Part shown: in pieces, positions 8,637 through 17,302 of the stretch
How positions within the stretch are numbered: the stretch's first letter is position 1
Layout of the letters: each line of letters begins with the position of its first letter
DNA from: G963665925 sp963665925
GTDB taxonomy: Bacteria; Bacillota; Clostridia; Peptostreptococcales; Acidaminobacteraceae
DNA: 64,000 nucleotides
Assembly: GCA_963665925.1 (NCBI GenBank)
Contig: OY762511.1
Span: forward strand, 2,046,001-2,110,000
Reading direction: 5' to 3'
Program-made: the position numbers and the translations under genes
Notes under the pieces: model-generated
What the model was told of the DNA's origin: nothing
Database searches by the model: none
Seen by the model: only the letters and a program-made list of their open reading frames with translations

Positions 8637-8711
8637 TGGTATAATGTGAGTCTTTAATGGCGAAACTTAGGCACTCTAACTCTTTATATAAAGAGTTAGA
8701 GTGCCTTTTTA
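8637..8711 (+). promoter_or_regulatory. Extended -10 promoter running into a strong terminator
   Basis: The gap 8383-8839 holds no gene. TGGTATAAT (8637-8645) is a perfect extended -10, and the terminator at 8669-8706 begins only about 18 nt after the expected start. A transcript of roughly 60 nt would be nearly all hairpin: a short RNA, or an attenuated leader for the BCCT gene at 8840. Confidence 0.4.
8669..8711 (+). terminator. Strong rho-independent terminator
   Basis: Perfect 18-bp arms (AGGCACTCTAACTCTTTA and its complement) around TA, then TTTTT. It may end the MscS unit or attenuate the BCCT gene. Confidence 0.85.
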
Positions 8712-8839
8712 TATACGCAAAAGCACCCTGGACAATGAAAATGAATTGCAAGCATGTGCATGGTGACGAAATTCGAGTATGAGAAAGAGATGAAAGGCCT
8801 ATTTTGAGGCAAGTAAATGCGTAAAGGAGAGCTGATTGA

Positions 8840-10498
8840 ATGCAGAGTAACATGAACAAGATTATGGAAGAGAAGTTATACAGCCGTAACTTCAAGGGAT
8901 GGGGTATGGATATGAATCCAGTCGTTTCCTTGGGTGCGGGTCTGATTGTACTTATATTTTCAGCCTTTGCGCTGTTTAATTTGGAAGTGGCAAATCAGGT
9001 GTTTGTCAGTGTGAAAAGTGCCATTGTAAGCAATTTTGACTGGCTGTTCATACTTTCCAGCAATTTCTTTATTGGCGTATCCCTCTTTGTCGCATTTTCA
9101 AAGCTTGGAAATGTACGCATTGGCGGTGTGGATGCAAGGCCTGATTTCTCAAACTTTGCCTGGTATTCCATGCTGATATCCGCAGGAATGGGAATTGGAC
9201 TCATGTTCTGGGCAGTAGGAGAGCCGCTCTACCACAGTGAGTTCGCACCACCAGTCTTTACGGGTACGGACAGTGCGACACAAGCACTCGCAACAACATT
9301 CTTCCACTGGGGTTTCCACCCTTGGGGTATTTATGCGCTGATTTCCCTGGCGCTTGCATTTTTCGCCTACAACAAGAAACTGCCGCTTTCACTGCGTTCG
9401 GTTTTCTATCCCCTATTGAAGGACAAGATCTTCGGTATTTGGGGTGACATCATTGATATCCTTGCAGTTGTGGCATGTCTGTTTGGTCTGGCGACTTCCC
9501 TCGGGCTGGGCGTACAGCAGATCAACAGTGGCCTTAACTATCTGTTTGGCATTCAAATCAGTGTCTTCGTGCAGGTTGTCCTCATCGCGGCAATTACAGC
9601 AATTGCAACACTGAGTGTTGTGTCCGGTATTGATAAGGGCGTAAAATTTCTTTCTGAAATGAATATCAAAATGGCATTTGTCTTTATGGCAGTGGTCTTT
9701 ATTCTAGGGCCAACCGCGTTTATAATAAAAACTTTCAGCAACAGTCTTGGGCTCTACCTGAACAACTTCATCCAGGCCTCTTTCTTTATTGAAAGAGGCA
9801 ATGAAGGCTGGCAGGCAAGCTGGTCAGTATTCTACCTTGCATGGTGGATTTCCTGGTCACCATTTGTCGGCATGTTCATTGCACGCGTATCAAAGGGAAG
9901 AACCATTCGGGAGTTTGTTCTGGCTGTACTGATTGTCCCATCGCTTCTGTCATTCCTATGGCTGTCAGTTTTCGGTGGAACAGCAATCTACCTCAATCAG
10001 ATGTTTGACGGACAGCTTTTTGCGACGGTGCAGAACAACCTGCCGGTTGCACTTTTTGAAATGATTCAGTACCTGGACATGCCGCTGCTGGAAGGCGTTT
10101 TAAGAACAGGTCTTTCCATTTTAGGTACCCTGTTGGTCATTTCCTTCTTTGTCACTTCGAGCGACTCGGGGTCTTTGGTTGTCGACAATATCACTTCAGG
10201 GGGTAAGCTGGATTCACCTGTGCCACAGCGTGTGTTCTGGGCAGCTATGGAAGGCTTTATTGCAGCAGTACTGCTTTTGATTGGTGGTACAGAAGCGCTT
10301 TCAGCGCTTCAAACAGCAGTTATCAGTACAGGTCTGCCATTCGCGATCATACTGACACTCATGTCCTTCCTGCTTCTTGACAGTGTGCGTAAGGCTTATA
10401 AGAAGCAAAAGGAAATCAGACAAAGAGATCATTTCGAGGAAATGATAGATGTGTTTGATATTGTAACAGATGAGTCGGATGAGTCCGGCGTAGCCTAA
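8840..10498 (+). CDS. BCCT family betaine/carnitine/choline transporter
   Basis: A 552-residue transporter with twelve hydrophobic helices. Family signatures are GMGIGLMFWAVGEPLYH, the Trp-rich segment AWWISWSPFVGMFIARVSKG, and SFFVTSSDSGSLVVD. BCCT carriers import quaternary amines by Na+ or H+ symport, or exchange betaines for metabolic products. The start has an AAAGGAG site. The gene stands alone between two terminators. Substrate is not determinable here: an osmoprotectant, or a catabolic betaine. Confidence 0.93.
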   Translation: MQSNMNKIMEEKLYSRNFKGWGMDMNPVVSLGAGLIVLIFSAFALFNLEVANQVFVSVKSAIVSNFDWLFILSSNFFIGVSLFVAFSKLGNVRIGGVDARPDFSNFAWYSMLISAGMGIGLMFWAVGEPLYHSEFAPPVFTGTDSATQALATTFFHWGFHPWGIYALISLALAFFAYNKKLPLSLRSVFYPLLKDKIFGIWGDIIDILAVVACLFGLATSLGLGVQQINSGLNYLFGIQISVFVQVVLIAAITAIATLSVVSGIDKGVKFLSEMNIKMAFVFMAVVFILGPTAFIIKTFSNSLGLYLNNFIQASFFIERGNEGWQASWSVFYLAWWISWSPFVGMFIARVSKGRTIREFVLAVLIVPSLLSFLWLSVFGGTAIYLNQMFDGQLFATVQNNLPVALFEMIQYLDMPLLEGVLRTGLSILGTLLVISFFVTSSDSGSLVVDNITSGGKLDSPVPQRVFWAAMEGFIAAVLLLIGGTEALSALQTAVISTGLPFAIILTLMSFLLLDSVRKAYKKQKEIRQRDHFEEMIDVFDIVTDESDESGVA

Positions 10499-10510
10499 TA
10501 AGTTCAAAGG

Positions 10511-10546
10511 ATGTCAGAGCGTTTTTAATGCTCTGGCATTTTTTTT
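10511..10546 (+). terminator. Terminator of BCCT gene
   Basis: ATGTCAGAGC / GCTCTGGCAT arms around a T-rich loop, then eight T residues. Confidence 0.88.
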
Positions 10547-10639
10547 GCAGATGGCCAAGACCTGTTTTCACAAATATTCATAGGGGCGATTATTTCTAAA
10601 AAAATGAGCTATAATAGTATCAAAGGAAAGGAGCACACT

Positions 10640-11509
10640 ATGGAAATCACATCTGAACTCAAGGAAAACCTTCTGCTGGAACAGCAGGATGAAATAACGG
10701 CACATCATTTGTACAAGCGTATTGCCAAGGTTACAAAGGATACGCGCAATCGACAGATTCTTGAACGGATATCTGAGGACGAGTTAAAGCACTATAAACG
10801 TCTTGAGATGCTTACCGGGACCTCGCGCAAGCCCCAGCGCCTCAAGGTGTTTGTCTTCTTTTGGCTGGCGCGGATATTCGGGATTACCTTTGGTATTAAG
10901 CTTCTTGAGCGCTCGGAGAGCCAAGCCATTGATACATATAAGGAAACCAGTGACGCCCTTCCTGAAATTACGGAAATCATGCTGGACGAGGAACGTCACG
11001 AAACTGAGCTGATCGATATGATTGATGAGGAACACCTCAACTATATGGGGTCTGTTGTCCTCGGGCTCAATGATGCACTTGTTGAGCTGACCGGCGCCCT
11101 TGCAGGCTATACCTTTGCCTTTCAGAATACGCGGCTTATTGCGCTCACAGGTCTGATTACAGGGATCAGTGCATCATTTTCCATGGCGGCAAGCGAGTAT
11201 CTTTCCTCCAGGCAGGAGGGCGGAGACGACGCGCTCAAGTCATCCATGTATACGGGTGCAGCCTATGTGTTCACGGTCATTGCCTTAGTGCTGCCATTTC
11301 TCATTCTTAAAAATCCATTTATCAGTCTGGTGGTGACCCTGGCCATTGCCGTCCTGATCATTTTCGTATTCAACTACTATATATCTGTTGCCAAGGATTA
11401 TGATTTCAAAAAACGTTTCGTTGAAATGGCATCAATTTCCATGGGGGTTGCAGGCATCTCCTTTCTCATCGGGGTACTGATCAAGAAGTATATCGGCGTC
11501 GACATATAG
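10640..11509 (+). CDS. Ferritin-like domain fused to VIT1/CCC1-type iron transporter
   Basis: A 289-residue protein. Residues 1-125 form a rubrerythrin-like helical domain with carboxylate/His metal ligands (EQQDEITAHHLYKRIAK, SEDELKHYKRLE, DEERHETELID). Residues of about 130-289 form a VIT1/CCC1 membrane domain (LGLNDALVELTGALAGYTFAF, then three more helices). Related proteins export or store Fe(II)/Mn(II). I start at 10640 behind AAAGGAG, because a TATAAT box lies at 10610-10615, just after the earlier in-frame ATG at 10604. This and the peroxidases suggest handling of iron and oxidants. Confidence 0.88.
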   Translation: MEITSELKENLLLEQQDEITAHHLYKRIAKVTKDTRNRQILERISEDELKHYKRLEMLTGTSRKPQRLKVFVFFWLARIFGITFGIKLLERSESQAIDTYKETSDALPEITEIMLDEERHETELIDMIDEEHLNYMGSVVLGLNDALVELTGALAGYTFAFQNTRLIALTGLITGISASFSMAASEYLSSRQEGGDDALKSSMYTGAAYVFTVIALVLPFLILKNPFISLVVTLAIAVLIIFVFNYYISVAKDYDFKKRFVEMASISMGVAGISFLIGVLIKKYIGVDI

Positions 11510-11598
11510 GATGCTGCATTTTTAAGTTGTTGGAAACTGAGTTGACTTAACAGGCGAAGCCGGCTCAGAACTATAGACTAGACATATGGAGGGGAAAT

Positions 11599-12453
11599 AT
11601 GCAAACAAACAGAGACAAGGTCATTCAACACGGTGTACAGGGCAAAGTGGCGCATCCAAGATTTGGCGGCTACCGTGTGGACACAGAGGGCAATCCCAGG
11701 GTCATTCCTGGAACAGGTGGCATCAACTATAATGTGAAGGTTGGTGACAGTGCATTCGGACTTGCCGGTGACCACATTGAACCTGGTGTTACAATCAAGA
11801 ACCCTGAATCGGCTGAAAATGCGGCTCTAAACATTTTTGCGTGTATTGGCAATACGGCAAGGGTTGTTTCGGGCGATGCAAAGGGTGCGGTTGGCTTTGT
11901 AACCGGTTCTCACGGCGGGGTAGAGCATCTTCTGGTACATTTCGATGCTGAGACACTGGAAAAGCTGAACTATGACGATAAAATCCTTATCAAGGGGTAT
12001 GGACAAGGGCTTGAGATGACCCAGTATCCTGAAATCAAACTCATGAGCATTGATCCTGACCTGTTTGAAAAATGGGGCATTGTGGACAAGGAAGGCGTGC
12101 TGGAAGTTCCCGTCGCGGCTAGGATTCCCCATGGACTCATGGGATCAGGGGTAGGATCGGGTTTTTCTCAAAAGGGAGACTATGATCTGATCACATCTGA
12201 CAAGGCAGAGCTTGAAAGACTGGGTCTTGATCAGCTTCGCTTTGGAGATTTTGTCCTGATAGAGAATACAGACTGTGCCTTTGGACTGGGCGGCTATTTG
12301 CCAGGAGCTGTTTCCATTGGTGTTGTGGTGCATTCTGACTGTATTAAGAATGGACATGGTCCTGGTATTTCGATTGTGATGACATCGAAAAAGCCAGTAA
12401 TTGAAGGCAAAATAAATAAAAAGGCCAATATCGCCGATTTACTGGGTGTGTAA
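11599..12453 (+). CDS. DUF4438 domain-containing protein
   Basis: A 284-residue protein of the DUF4438 family, recognised from GGINYNVKVGDSAFGLAGDHIEPGV near the start, GFVTGSHGGVEH, GSGVGSG and the C-terminal GPGISIVMTS. Function is unknown. The sequence is rich in glycine and contains conserved Asp, His and Asn residues that could form an active site or metal site. It has a GGAGGGG ribosome site and is followed 32 bp later by another uncharacterised gene in the same unit. Confidence 0.8.
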   Translation: MQTNRDKVIQHGVQGKVAHPRFGGYRVDTEGNPRVIPGTGGINYNVKVGDSAFGLAGDHIEPGVTIKNPESAENAALNIFACIGNTARVVSGDAKGAVGFVTGSHGGVEHLLVHFDAETLEKLNYDDKILIKGYGQGLEMTQYPEIKLMSIDPDLFEKWGIVDKEGVLEVPVAARIPHGLMGSGVGSGFSQKGDYDLITSDKAELERLGLDQLRFGDFVLIENTDCAFGLGGYLPGAVSIGVVVHSDCIKNGHGPGISIVMTSKKPVIEGKINKKANIADLLGV

Positions 12454-12485
12454 TTGCCTTAACTAGAGTAGACTGGGAGGCTGGT

Positions 12486-13106
12486 ATGAAAATTGATAAG
12501 CTGAAAGCACTTGAAGACGCATTTTTAAGGGTTTATCCCGAGGGGTTCGACTCAGAGGAAATGCAGGCTATTAAGAAAAAACACAAGATGGACAAGATGC
12601 ATGATTTTGTTGATCTTCACTTTTCTGAGGACAAGTTTGAGGATCCCCTTGAGGTTTTCGACCAGTTTACAAAGCTGATATCCAAGTCCTCTCTCGTTTC
12701 TGTCTTTGAAAAAACACAGTTTAGGAATGACGCGAAAATCATGTCTGAAATGGAGAAAAAGGCAATTTCACAAGGGATCTATGACTTTCTTTATGGAAAT
12801 CAAGGTGCCGGTTTTGAGACCATTGCAGAGATTCTTGCATCCTATAAGCTTGCAAAGTGGCCAATTTTAACCGTTCTGGGTGTTTATAAAGACCCAGGAT
12901 ACGAGGTGCTCGTCAAGCCTACGACGGTTAAGGGTATACTTAAGTATTTCGAAGTGGAAGACTTCGCCTATACAAGCAAGCCAAACTATGCCTTCTATAC
13001 AAGTTATCGAGATTTTATCAACATGATCAAGTCCCGTGCAGAGGCACATCTGAATGTGGATAATGCCGCATTTTGTGGATTTCTAATGATGACTATAAAA
13101 AAATAA
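12486..13106 (+). CDS. Uncharacterised cytosolic protein
   Basis: A 206-residue protein I do not recognise. It has no signal peptide or membrane helix, is rich in Lys, Phe and aromatic residues, and its C-terminal half (TTVKGILKYFEVEDFAYTSK) looks alpha/beta. The start follows GGGAGG. It lies 32 bp after the DUF4438 gene and ends at a terminator, so it is likely co-expressed with it. No function proposed. Confidence 0.72.
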   Translation: MKIDKLKALEDAFLRVYPEGFDSEEMQAIKKKHKMDKMHDFVDLHFSEDKFEDPLEVFDQFTKLISKSSLVSVFEKTQFRNDAKIMSEMEKKAISQGIYDFLYGNQGAGFETIAEILASYKLAKWPILTVLGVYKDPGYEVLVKPTTVKGILKYFEVEDFAYTSKPNYAFYTSYRDFINMIKSRAEAHLNVDNAAFCGFLMMTIKK

Positions 13107-13117
13107 GTATTAAGTCG

Positions 13118-13150
13118 GGAGCCCGTAAAGCAGATGGTCGGGCTCCTTTT
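13118..13150 (+). terminator. Terminator of DUF4438 unit
   Basis: GGAGCCCG / CGGGCTCC arms with a 13-nt loop and a TTTT tail. Confidence 0.8.
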
Positions 13151-13267
13151 GGCGACTTGATTGAGAAAAAAATAACGAATATCGGATAATAAATAGGAGA
13201 CAAGACCTAATAAATATTGTATCATTGGTATTAAAGGTATATGTTTGGTAGGAAAGTGGGCGTATGA

Positions 13268-14362
13268 ATGAGAAGACATTTCTCCAAAATGCAAATTATG
13301 ACAGTGGAGCATCGAATCCTGTTCATTATAGCTCTGGTCGGATGTTTACTGTCAATCATATCCGTGTTCAGCAATATTTATCTGAAGCTGGGCTGGATAC
13401 CTACGCTGGCGGCGGTATCCATGTCGGCAGTAGCTCTTTATTCACTGCATCTGATCTATAACAAAATGCAGTATAGAGGTCCGGCGTATGGTGCCTTGAT
13501 ATTCTTTAATTGTATCGCCCTGCCGGTTCTCTGGTTTTCAAACGGCGGAATTACGGGGTCAATCCCCTATTATTTCATATTTGGCGTGGCCCTCACAGCA
13601 CTTCTGTTCAACAAATTGTGCTACCGGATTGTTTTGACACTTCAGGTAATCACCCTCTTGATTCTAGTGACTGCAGGCTACCATTATCCGCATCTTATTG
13701 TTGGGTATCCGTCTAGATTTTCCATGTATATGGATATCACCATAACGGTGGTTATCATTGGCTTTTTCATGTTCTTCATGCTTCTTGCGATCATGCGGGA
13801 GTATCATCGGGCCATCGATGAAATTCAACTGGCCCACGATGCACTTCAGGAAACCAATGAGGCCCTGTATAGAAGCACTATTACAGATGAACTGACCGGA
13901 CTTTACAACAGGCGATTCATGCTGAAGTCCATTGAATCAAGGTTTGAAAATGGAACGTTGGACTTTGCCCTGCTGATGATCGACATAGACCATTTCAAAA
14001 AAGTCAACGACACCTATGGACATATAAAGGGTGACAATGTTCTGGTGGGTGTTGGTGCTGCTCTTACCAAGGTCATTGGAGAAAAGGGGCGGGTTGCACG
14101 CTATGGCGGTGAGGAATTTCTCATGTGTGTCACTGCCAAATCGGTACAGGATGCGGTTGACATCGGGGAAGACATTCGACAGGCTGTGAACGAACTGACC
14201 TTTGACAGCGTGACATTGCCAGTGACCATAAGCTGCGGTGTTCAAATGGCTGCCGGCTGCAGTACACTGGATGAAGCGCTTGGAAAGGCTGATATGGCTC
14301 TCTACCAGGCCAAAAGAAGTGGGCGAAACCGTGTAGAGGTTCTTGAGGAACGCATTGCATGA
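13268..14362 (+). CDS. Membrane-anchored diguanylate cyclase (GGDEF)
   Basis: A 364-residue protein. The first 180 residues contain about six transmembrane helices and no recognised extracytoplasmic domain, followed by a short coiled linker. A GGDEF domain occupies about residues 200-360 (TDELTGLYNRRFM, MIDIDHFKKVNDTYGH, active-site RYGGEEF). The intact GGEEF motif and the Asp-rich metal sites point to an active c-di-GMP synthase. The upstream RxxD inhibitory site is not evident. A later Met at 13289 (MQIMTVEHR) is an alternative start. No EAL domain is present. Confidence 0.9.
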   Translation: MRRHFSKMQIMTVEHRILFIIALVGCLLSIISVFSNIYLKLGWIPTLAAVSMSAVALYSLHLIYNKMQYRGPAYGALIFFNCIALPVLWFSNGGITGSIPYYFIFGVALTALLFNKLCYRIVLTLQVITLLILVTAGYHYPHLIVGYPSRFSMYMDITITVVIIGFFMFFMLLAIMREYHRAIDEIQLAHDALQETNEALYRSTITDELTGLYNRRFMLKSIESRFENGTLDFALLMIDIDHFKKVNDTYGHIKGDNVLVGVGAALTKVIGEKGRVARYGGEEFLMCVTAKSVQDAVDIGEDIRQAVNELTFDSVTLPVTISCGVQMAAGCSTLDEALGKADMALYQAKRSGRNRVEVLEERIA

Positions 14363-14398
14363 TTTGGCGCCCTGCTGACAAATTTATAAAGTAAACCA

Positions 14399-14425
14399 CA
14401 AGATGCGCTCAGCGCATCTTTTTTT
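14399..14425 (+). terminator. Terminator of diguanylate cyclase gene
   Basis: AGATGCGC-TCA-GCGCATCT, perfect 8-bp stem followed by seven T residues. Confidence 0.9.
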
Positions 14426-14516
14426 ATTATCCCTTACATCGTGGAAATTCAGCAAAATAGAGACTTGACGGACTTGTCAAAAAATAGATACCATAGTATG
14501 GAAGGAGGTGGTCACA

Positions 14517-15002
14517 TTGGAATCTCAAAGAATCATCAATGAGCTTGAAGGGTTGGACATTCCATTTCTGACACATCGGCATCCGCCGCTGTTTACTGTG
14601 GCAGAGGCGAAAGAATTTGACGAGAAAATGCCGGGTGGGCACTGCAAGAACATGCTTCTTACGAACAAAAAGCGAACGTCCTACTATTTGATCATACTTC
14701 AGGCCAACAAGCGAATGGATTTCAAGCGGATCGGACAACTGATCGGTGTAAAAGGCCTTAAGTTTGCAAAAGAGGAAACCCTAAATCGCTTCGATACCTT
14801 TTCGGGGTCGGTTTCTCCCTTTATTGTCTTGGAAGATAATAAAGGCGAAATCGATGTATTTGTCGATCGTGAGCTCCTGTCCTATGACAAACTGAATTTT
14901 CATCCTAATATCAATACCATGACACTGGGCATTGATACACAGTCATTTACAGACTATATGCGGCTTAAGGGGCATGAAATGCAGCCCATTGACTATGAAT
15001 AG
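14517..15002 (+). CDS. YbaK/ProX-type prolyl-tRNA editing domain protein
   Basis: A 161-residue free-standing editing protein of the YbaK/ProXp family, which hydrolyses mischarged Ala- or Cys-tRNA(Pro). Supporting motifs are PFLTHRHPPLFTVAEA, GGHCKNMLLTNKK, and SGSVSPFIVLEDNKG (the GxxSPF strand). I choose the TTG at 14517: AAGGAGG at 14502-14508 is spaced 8 nt from it, whereas the in-frame GTG at 14508 overlaps that site. It ends 8 bp before a TrmB regulator gene. Confidence 0.88.
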   Translation: MESQRIINELEGLDIPFLTHRHPPLFTVAEAKEFDEKMPGGHCKNMLLTNKKRTSYYLIILQANKRMDFKRIGQLIGVKGLKFAKEETLNRFDTFSGSVSPFIVLEDNKGEIDVFVDRELLSYDKLNFHPNINTMTLGIDTQSFTDYMRLKGHEMQPIDYE

Positions 15003-15010
15003 AGGGAATT

Positions 15011-15853
15011 ATGCATCTGAAGTCAATTATTGAAGATATGAAACAGCTGGGGTTCAGCGAATATGAGATAAAGGCATATCTGAGCCTGCTGGAGGGCTAT
15101 CCGGTGAACGGGTATGTGCTCAGCAAATCATCGGGTGTTCCAAGGTCAAGAATATACGAAGTACTGAGCAGCCTTGAAGACAAGCGCATTGTTTTTAGGG
15201 AGGTCAAGGATGACGGCAACATATACTATCCCCTTGAACCGGAACTGCTGATAGAAAAACTAAGAAAAGACATGACAAAGATTTTGAGCCATGTAGAAAA
15301 ATATACGCATGAGCTGTATGCTGCCAAAAAAGAAGATCAGAGAATGATTGCCATCACGGGCTATGATGAAATCATTGCCTTTGTTGAGCTTCTGATTGAG
15401 AAGGCAAAAAAGCGCATAGCCGTATCAATCTGGGAAACGGAGGCTGACCTGCTTTCTAAGGCACTTCTCGAAGCGAAAGGCCGCGGTGTTTCCATAAAGG
15501 GCATCTATTTTGGAAGGAATGCACCTGTAGAGGGCCTTGTCTATCACAGGCGCATTAAGCGGTATCTGGTAGAGAAGAAGGAACGCCATATCAACATTAT
15601 CATTGATGGAGAGCAGGTTGTTTCAGGTGTCATTTCGCGGGGGACAGAAAGCCGGGTTTCATGGATCAAGGATTCAGGCTTTGTAGAGATGAGTGAAGAC
15701 TTTATTTCCCACGATGTAATGATCAATGCCTATTCCAGTAAAATTAGCGGAGAAGAGAAAGCGGCCTTTGAACGCTTTTCAGATGAATCCCGCAGGGACT
15801 ATTTCGAGTACAGCAAAGAGGCGTTCGACTCCTGGAAATATAACGAAAGCTAA
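15011..15853 (+). CDS. TrmB family transcriptional regulator
   Basis: A 280-residue regulator with an N-terminal TrmB winged helix (residues 8-80, LGFSEYEIKAYLSLLEGYPVNG, then SGVPRSRIYEVLSSLEDK) and a C-terminal phospholipase-D-like effector domain (ITGYDEIIAFVELLIEKAKKRIAVSIW). TrmB proteins are best known for sugar or metabolite-responsive control. It overlaps no gene, ends 26 bp before an iron-containing alcohol dehydrogenase, and probably regulates that gene or senses its substrate. Confidence 0.88.
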   Translation: MHLKSIIEDMKQLGFSEYEIKAYLSLLEGYPVNGYVLSKSSGVPRSRIYEVLSSLEDKRIVFREVKDDGNIYYPLEPELLIEKLRKDMTKILSHVEKYTHELYAAKKEDQRMIAITGYDEIIAFVELLIEKAKKRIAVSIWETEADLLSKALLEAKGRGVSIKGIYFGRNAPVEGLVYHRRIKRYLVEKKERHINIIIDGEQVVSGVISRGTESRVSWIKDSGFVEMSEDFISHDVMINAYSSKISGEEKAAFERFSDESRRDYFEYSKEAFDSWKYNES

Positions 15854-15879
15854 AACTGAGTGATGAAAGGGTGGTCAGC

Positions 15880-17016
15880 ATGAAAGCCATAAGACTTATG
15901 GGTGAAAAACTGTATTTTGGCAGTGGCGCTTTGGAGGCGCTTGGAAAGCTTCAAGGAAAAAAAGTATTTGTAGTGGTGGGGGGCAAGTCTGTTTTTGCCA
16001 ACGGTACCATGGACAAGGTCACTGACATCTTAAAAGAGACCGGCAAGGAATTTGAAGTGTTCTCCGGTATTCAGGCAAATCCGGATACGGAAGTTGTCCT
16101 GGAGGGTGTTTTCAAAATGCGGGCATTTGAGCCGGATGTCATTCTTGCAATTGGTGGTGGTTCTCCCATTGATGCGGCAAAGGTCATGGCCCTCTTTTAC
16201 GAGTATCCTGAACTGAATTTCAACCTTGATTTCGGAGCTTATGTGTTGCCGGAAACCAGGAAAAAGGTTCAGTTTGTAGCAGTTCCGACAACCTCGGGTA
16301 CTGGAACCGAGGTCACAAAGGCATCTGTAATCACATTTAAGGAAAAGAACATCAAAATCGGACTTAAGTCAGGTGCCTTCATCCCGGATTGGGCGATTCT
16401 TGATTCAGATGTCACGCTGTCAATGCCGCCGGCAATAGCGGCTCAGACAGGACTGGATGCAATGACCCATGCGGTGGAGTGCTATATCAATCATAATCTG
16501 GATGATTTTACAGAGCCCCTTGCTTACAGTGCCATTGAGGGTATACTCAAGTATCTGCCAGAATCCTGCGAGAAGAATACAGCCCTCAGCAGGGAAAAGG
16601 TCCATTATTATCAGTGTATTGCAGGAATGGCTTTTACAAATGTCGGGCTGGGCATGGCACATGGGATCGCCCATGCCTTTGGCGGACGTTACGATTATGG
16701 TCACGGTCTCTTGAATGGAACCCTGCTGCCTTATGTGATGACCTTTAACAGCAGAGATGCAGCCGTTAAGGAAAAGCTGGATACAATCAGCCGCCGACTG
16801 GGCGTGGACTGTGTTATTGAGGAGATCAAGAAGCTGAATGCAAGACTGGGGATTCCCAAAGGATTTTCGGGTATTGGCCTGGACCGCGAAACCTTCGATA
16901 GGGATATTGAGGATCTTGTGAAGGACAGTATGAAGGGATCGACACGGGGCAATCCGGTCAAAATAACAGAAGACGAAATGCGGACCTTCCTTATTGAAAT
17001 GATGGAACGCATTTAA
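15880..17016 (+). CDS. Iron-containing alcohol dehydrogenase
   Basis: A 378-residue type III (iron-activated) dehydrogenase acting on an alcohol/aldehyde pair with NAD(P). GGGSPIDAAKVMAL is the nucleotide-binding loop, and the metal ligands lie in GLDAMTHAVECY, GMAHGIAHAFG and the following YDYGHG. The start is the ATG at 15880 after AAAGGGTGG; the GTG nine bases upstream lies within that site. It shares a unit with the TrmB regulator and ends at a strong terminator. Substrate not predictable. Confidence 0.92.
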   Translation: MKAIRLMGEKLYFGSGALEALGKLQGKKVFVVVGGKSVFANGTMDKVTDILKETGKEFEVFSGIQANPDTEVVLEGVFKMRAFEPDVILAIGGGSPIDAAKVMALFYEYPELNFNLDFGAYVLPETRKKVQFVAVPTTSGTGTEVTKASVITFKEKNIKIGLKSGAFIPDWAILDSDVTLSMPPAIAAQTGLDAMTHAVECYINHNLDDFTEPLAYSAIEGILKYLPESCEKNTALSREKVHYYQCIAGMAFTNVGLGMAHGIAHAFGGRYDYGHGLLNGTLLPYVMTFNSRDAAVKEKLDTISRRLGVDCVIEEIKKLNARLGIPKGFSGIGLDRETFDRDIEDLVKDSMKGSTRGNPVKITEDEMRTFLIEMMERI

Positions 17017-17030
17017 AAAATTGCACGAAG

Positions 17031-17070
17031 TCGGGCGCAGACATCTTTATGTTTGCGCCCGATTTTTTTG
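17031..17070 (+). terminator. Terminator of alcohol dehydrogenase gene
   Basis: TCGGGCGCAGAC pairs with GTTTGCGCCCGA (one G-T pair), followed by seven T residues. Confidence 0.9.
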
Positions 17071-17231
17071 TTTCGCGCCTTATTTTGGAAGGTAAATCAT
17101 AGACGAGACACATAATGGAAGTGTTAAAAAGTTAACTAGCGAATTTTTTTGATTTTTCTAAAATTTAATTGAGTTCTGGGACAAAAAGCTCAAAAAAGGG
17201 TAGACAAGGACCGTGTGAGCAAGTAATATCA

Positions 17232-17250
17232 ATGTATATGCAATATACAT
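17232..17250. promoter_or_regulatory. Perfect palindrome upstream of arginase
   Basis: ATGTATAT-GCA-ATATACAT, a 19-bp perfect inverted repeat 52 bp before the arginase start, well placed to be an operator. It is not an obvious ArgR/AhrC box. Confidence 0.55.
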
Positions 17251-17302
17251 CGGATTTGCATAAAATAACAATTATTGGTAAGTGTTGATCGGGGGACAAA
17301 AA

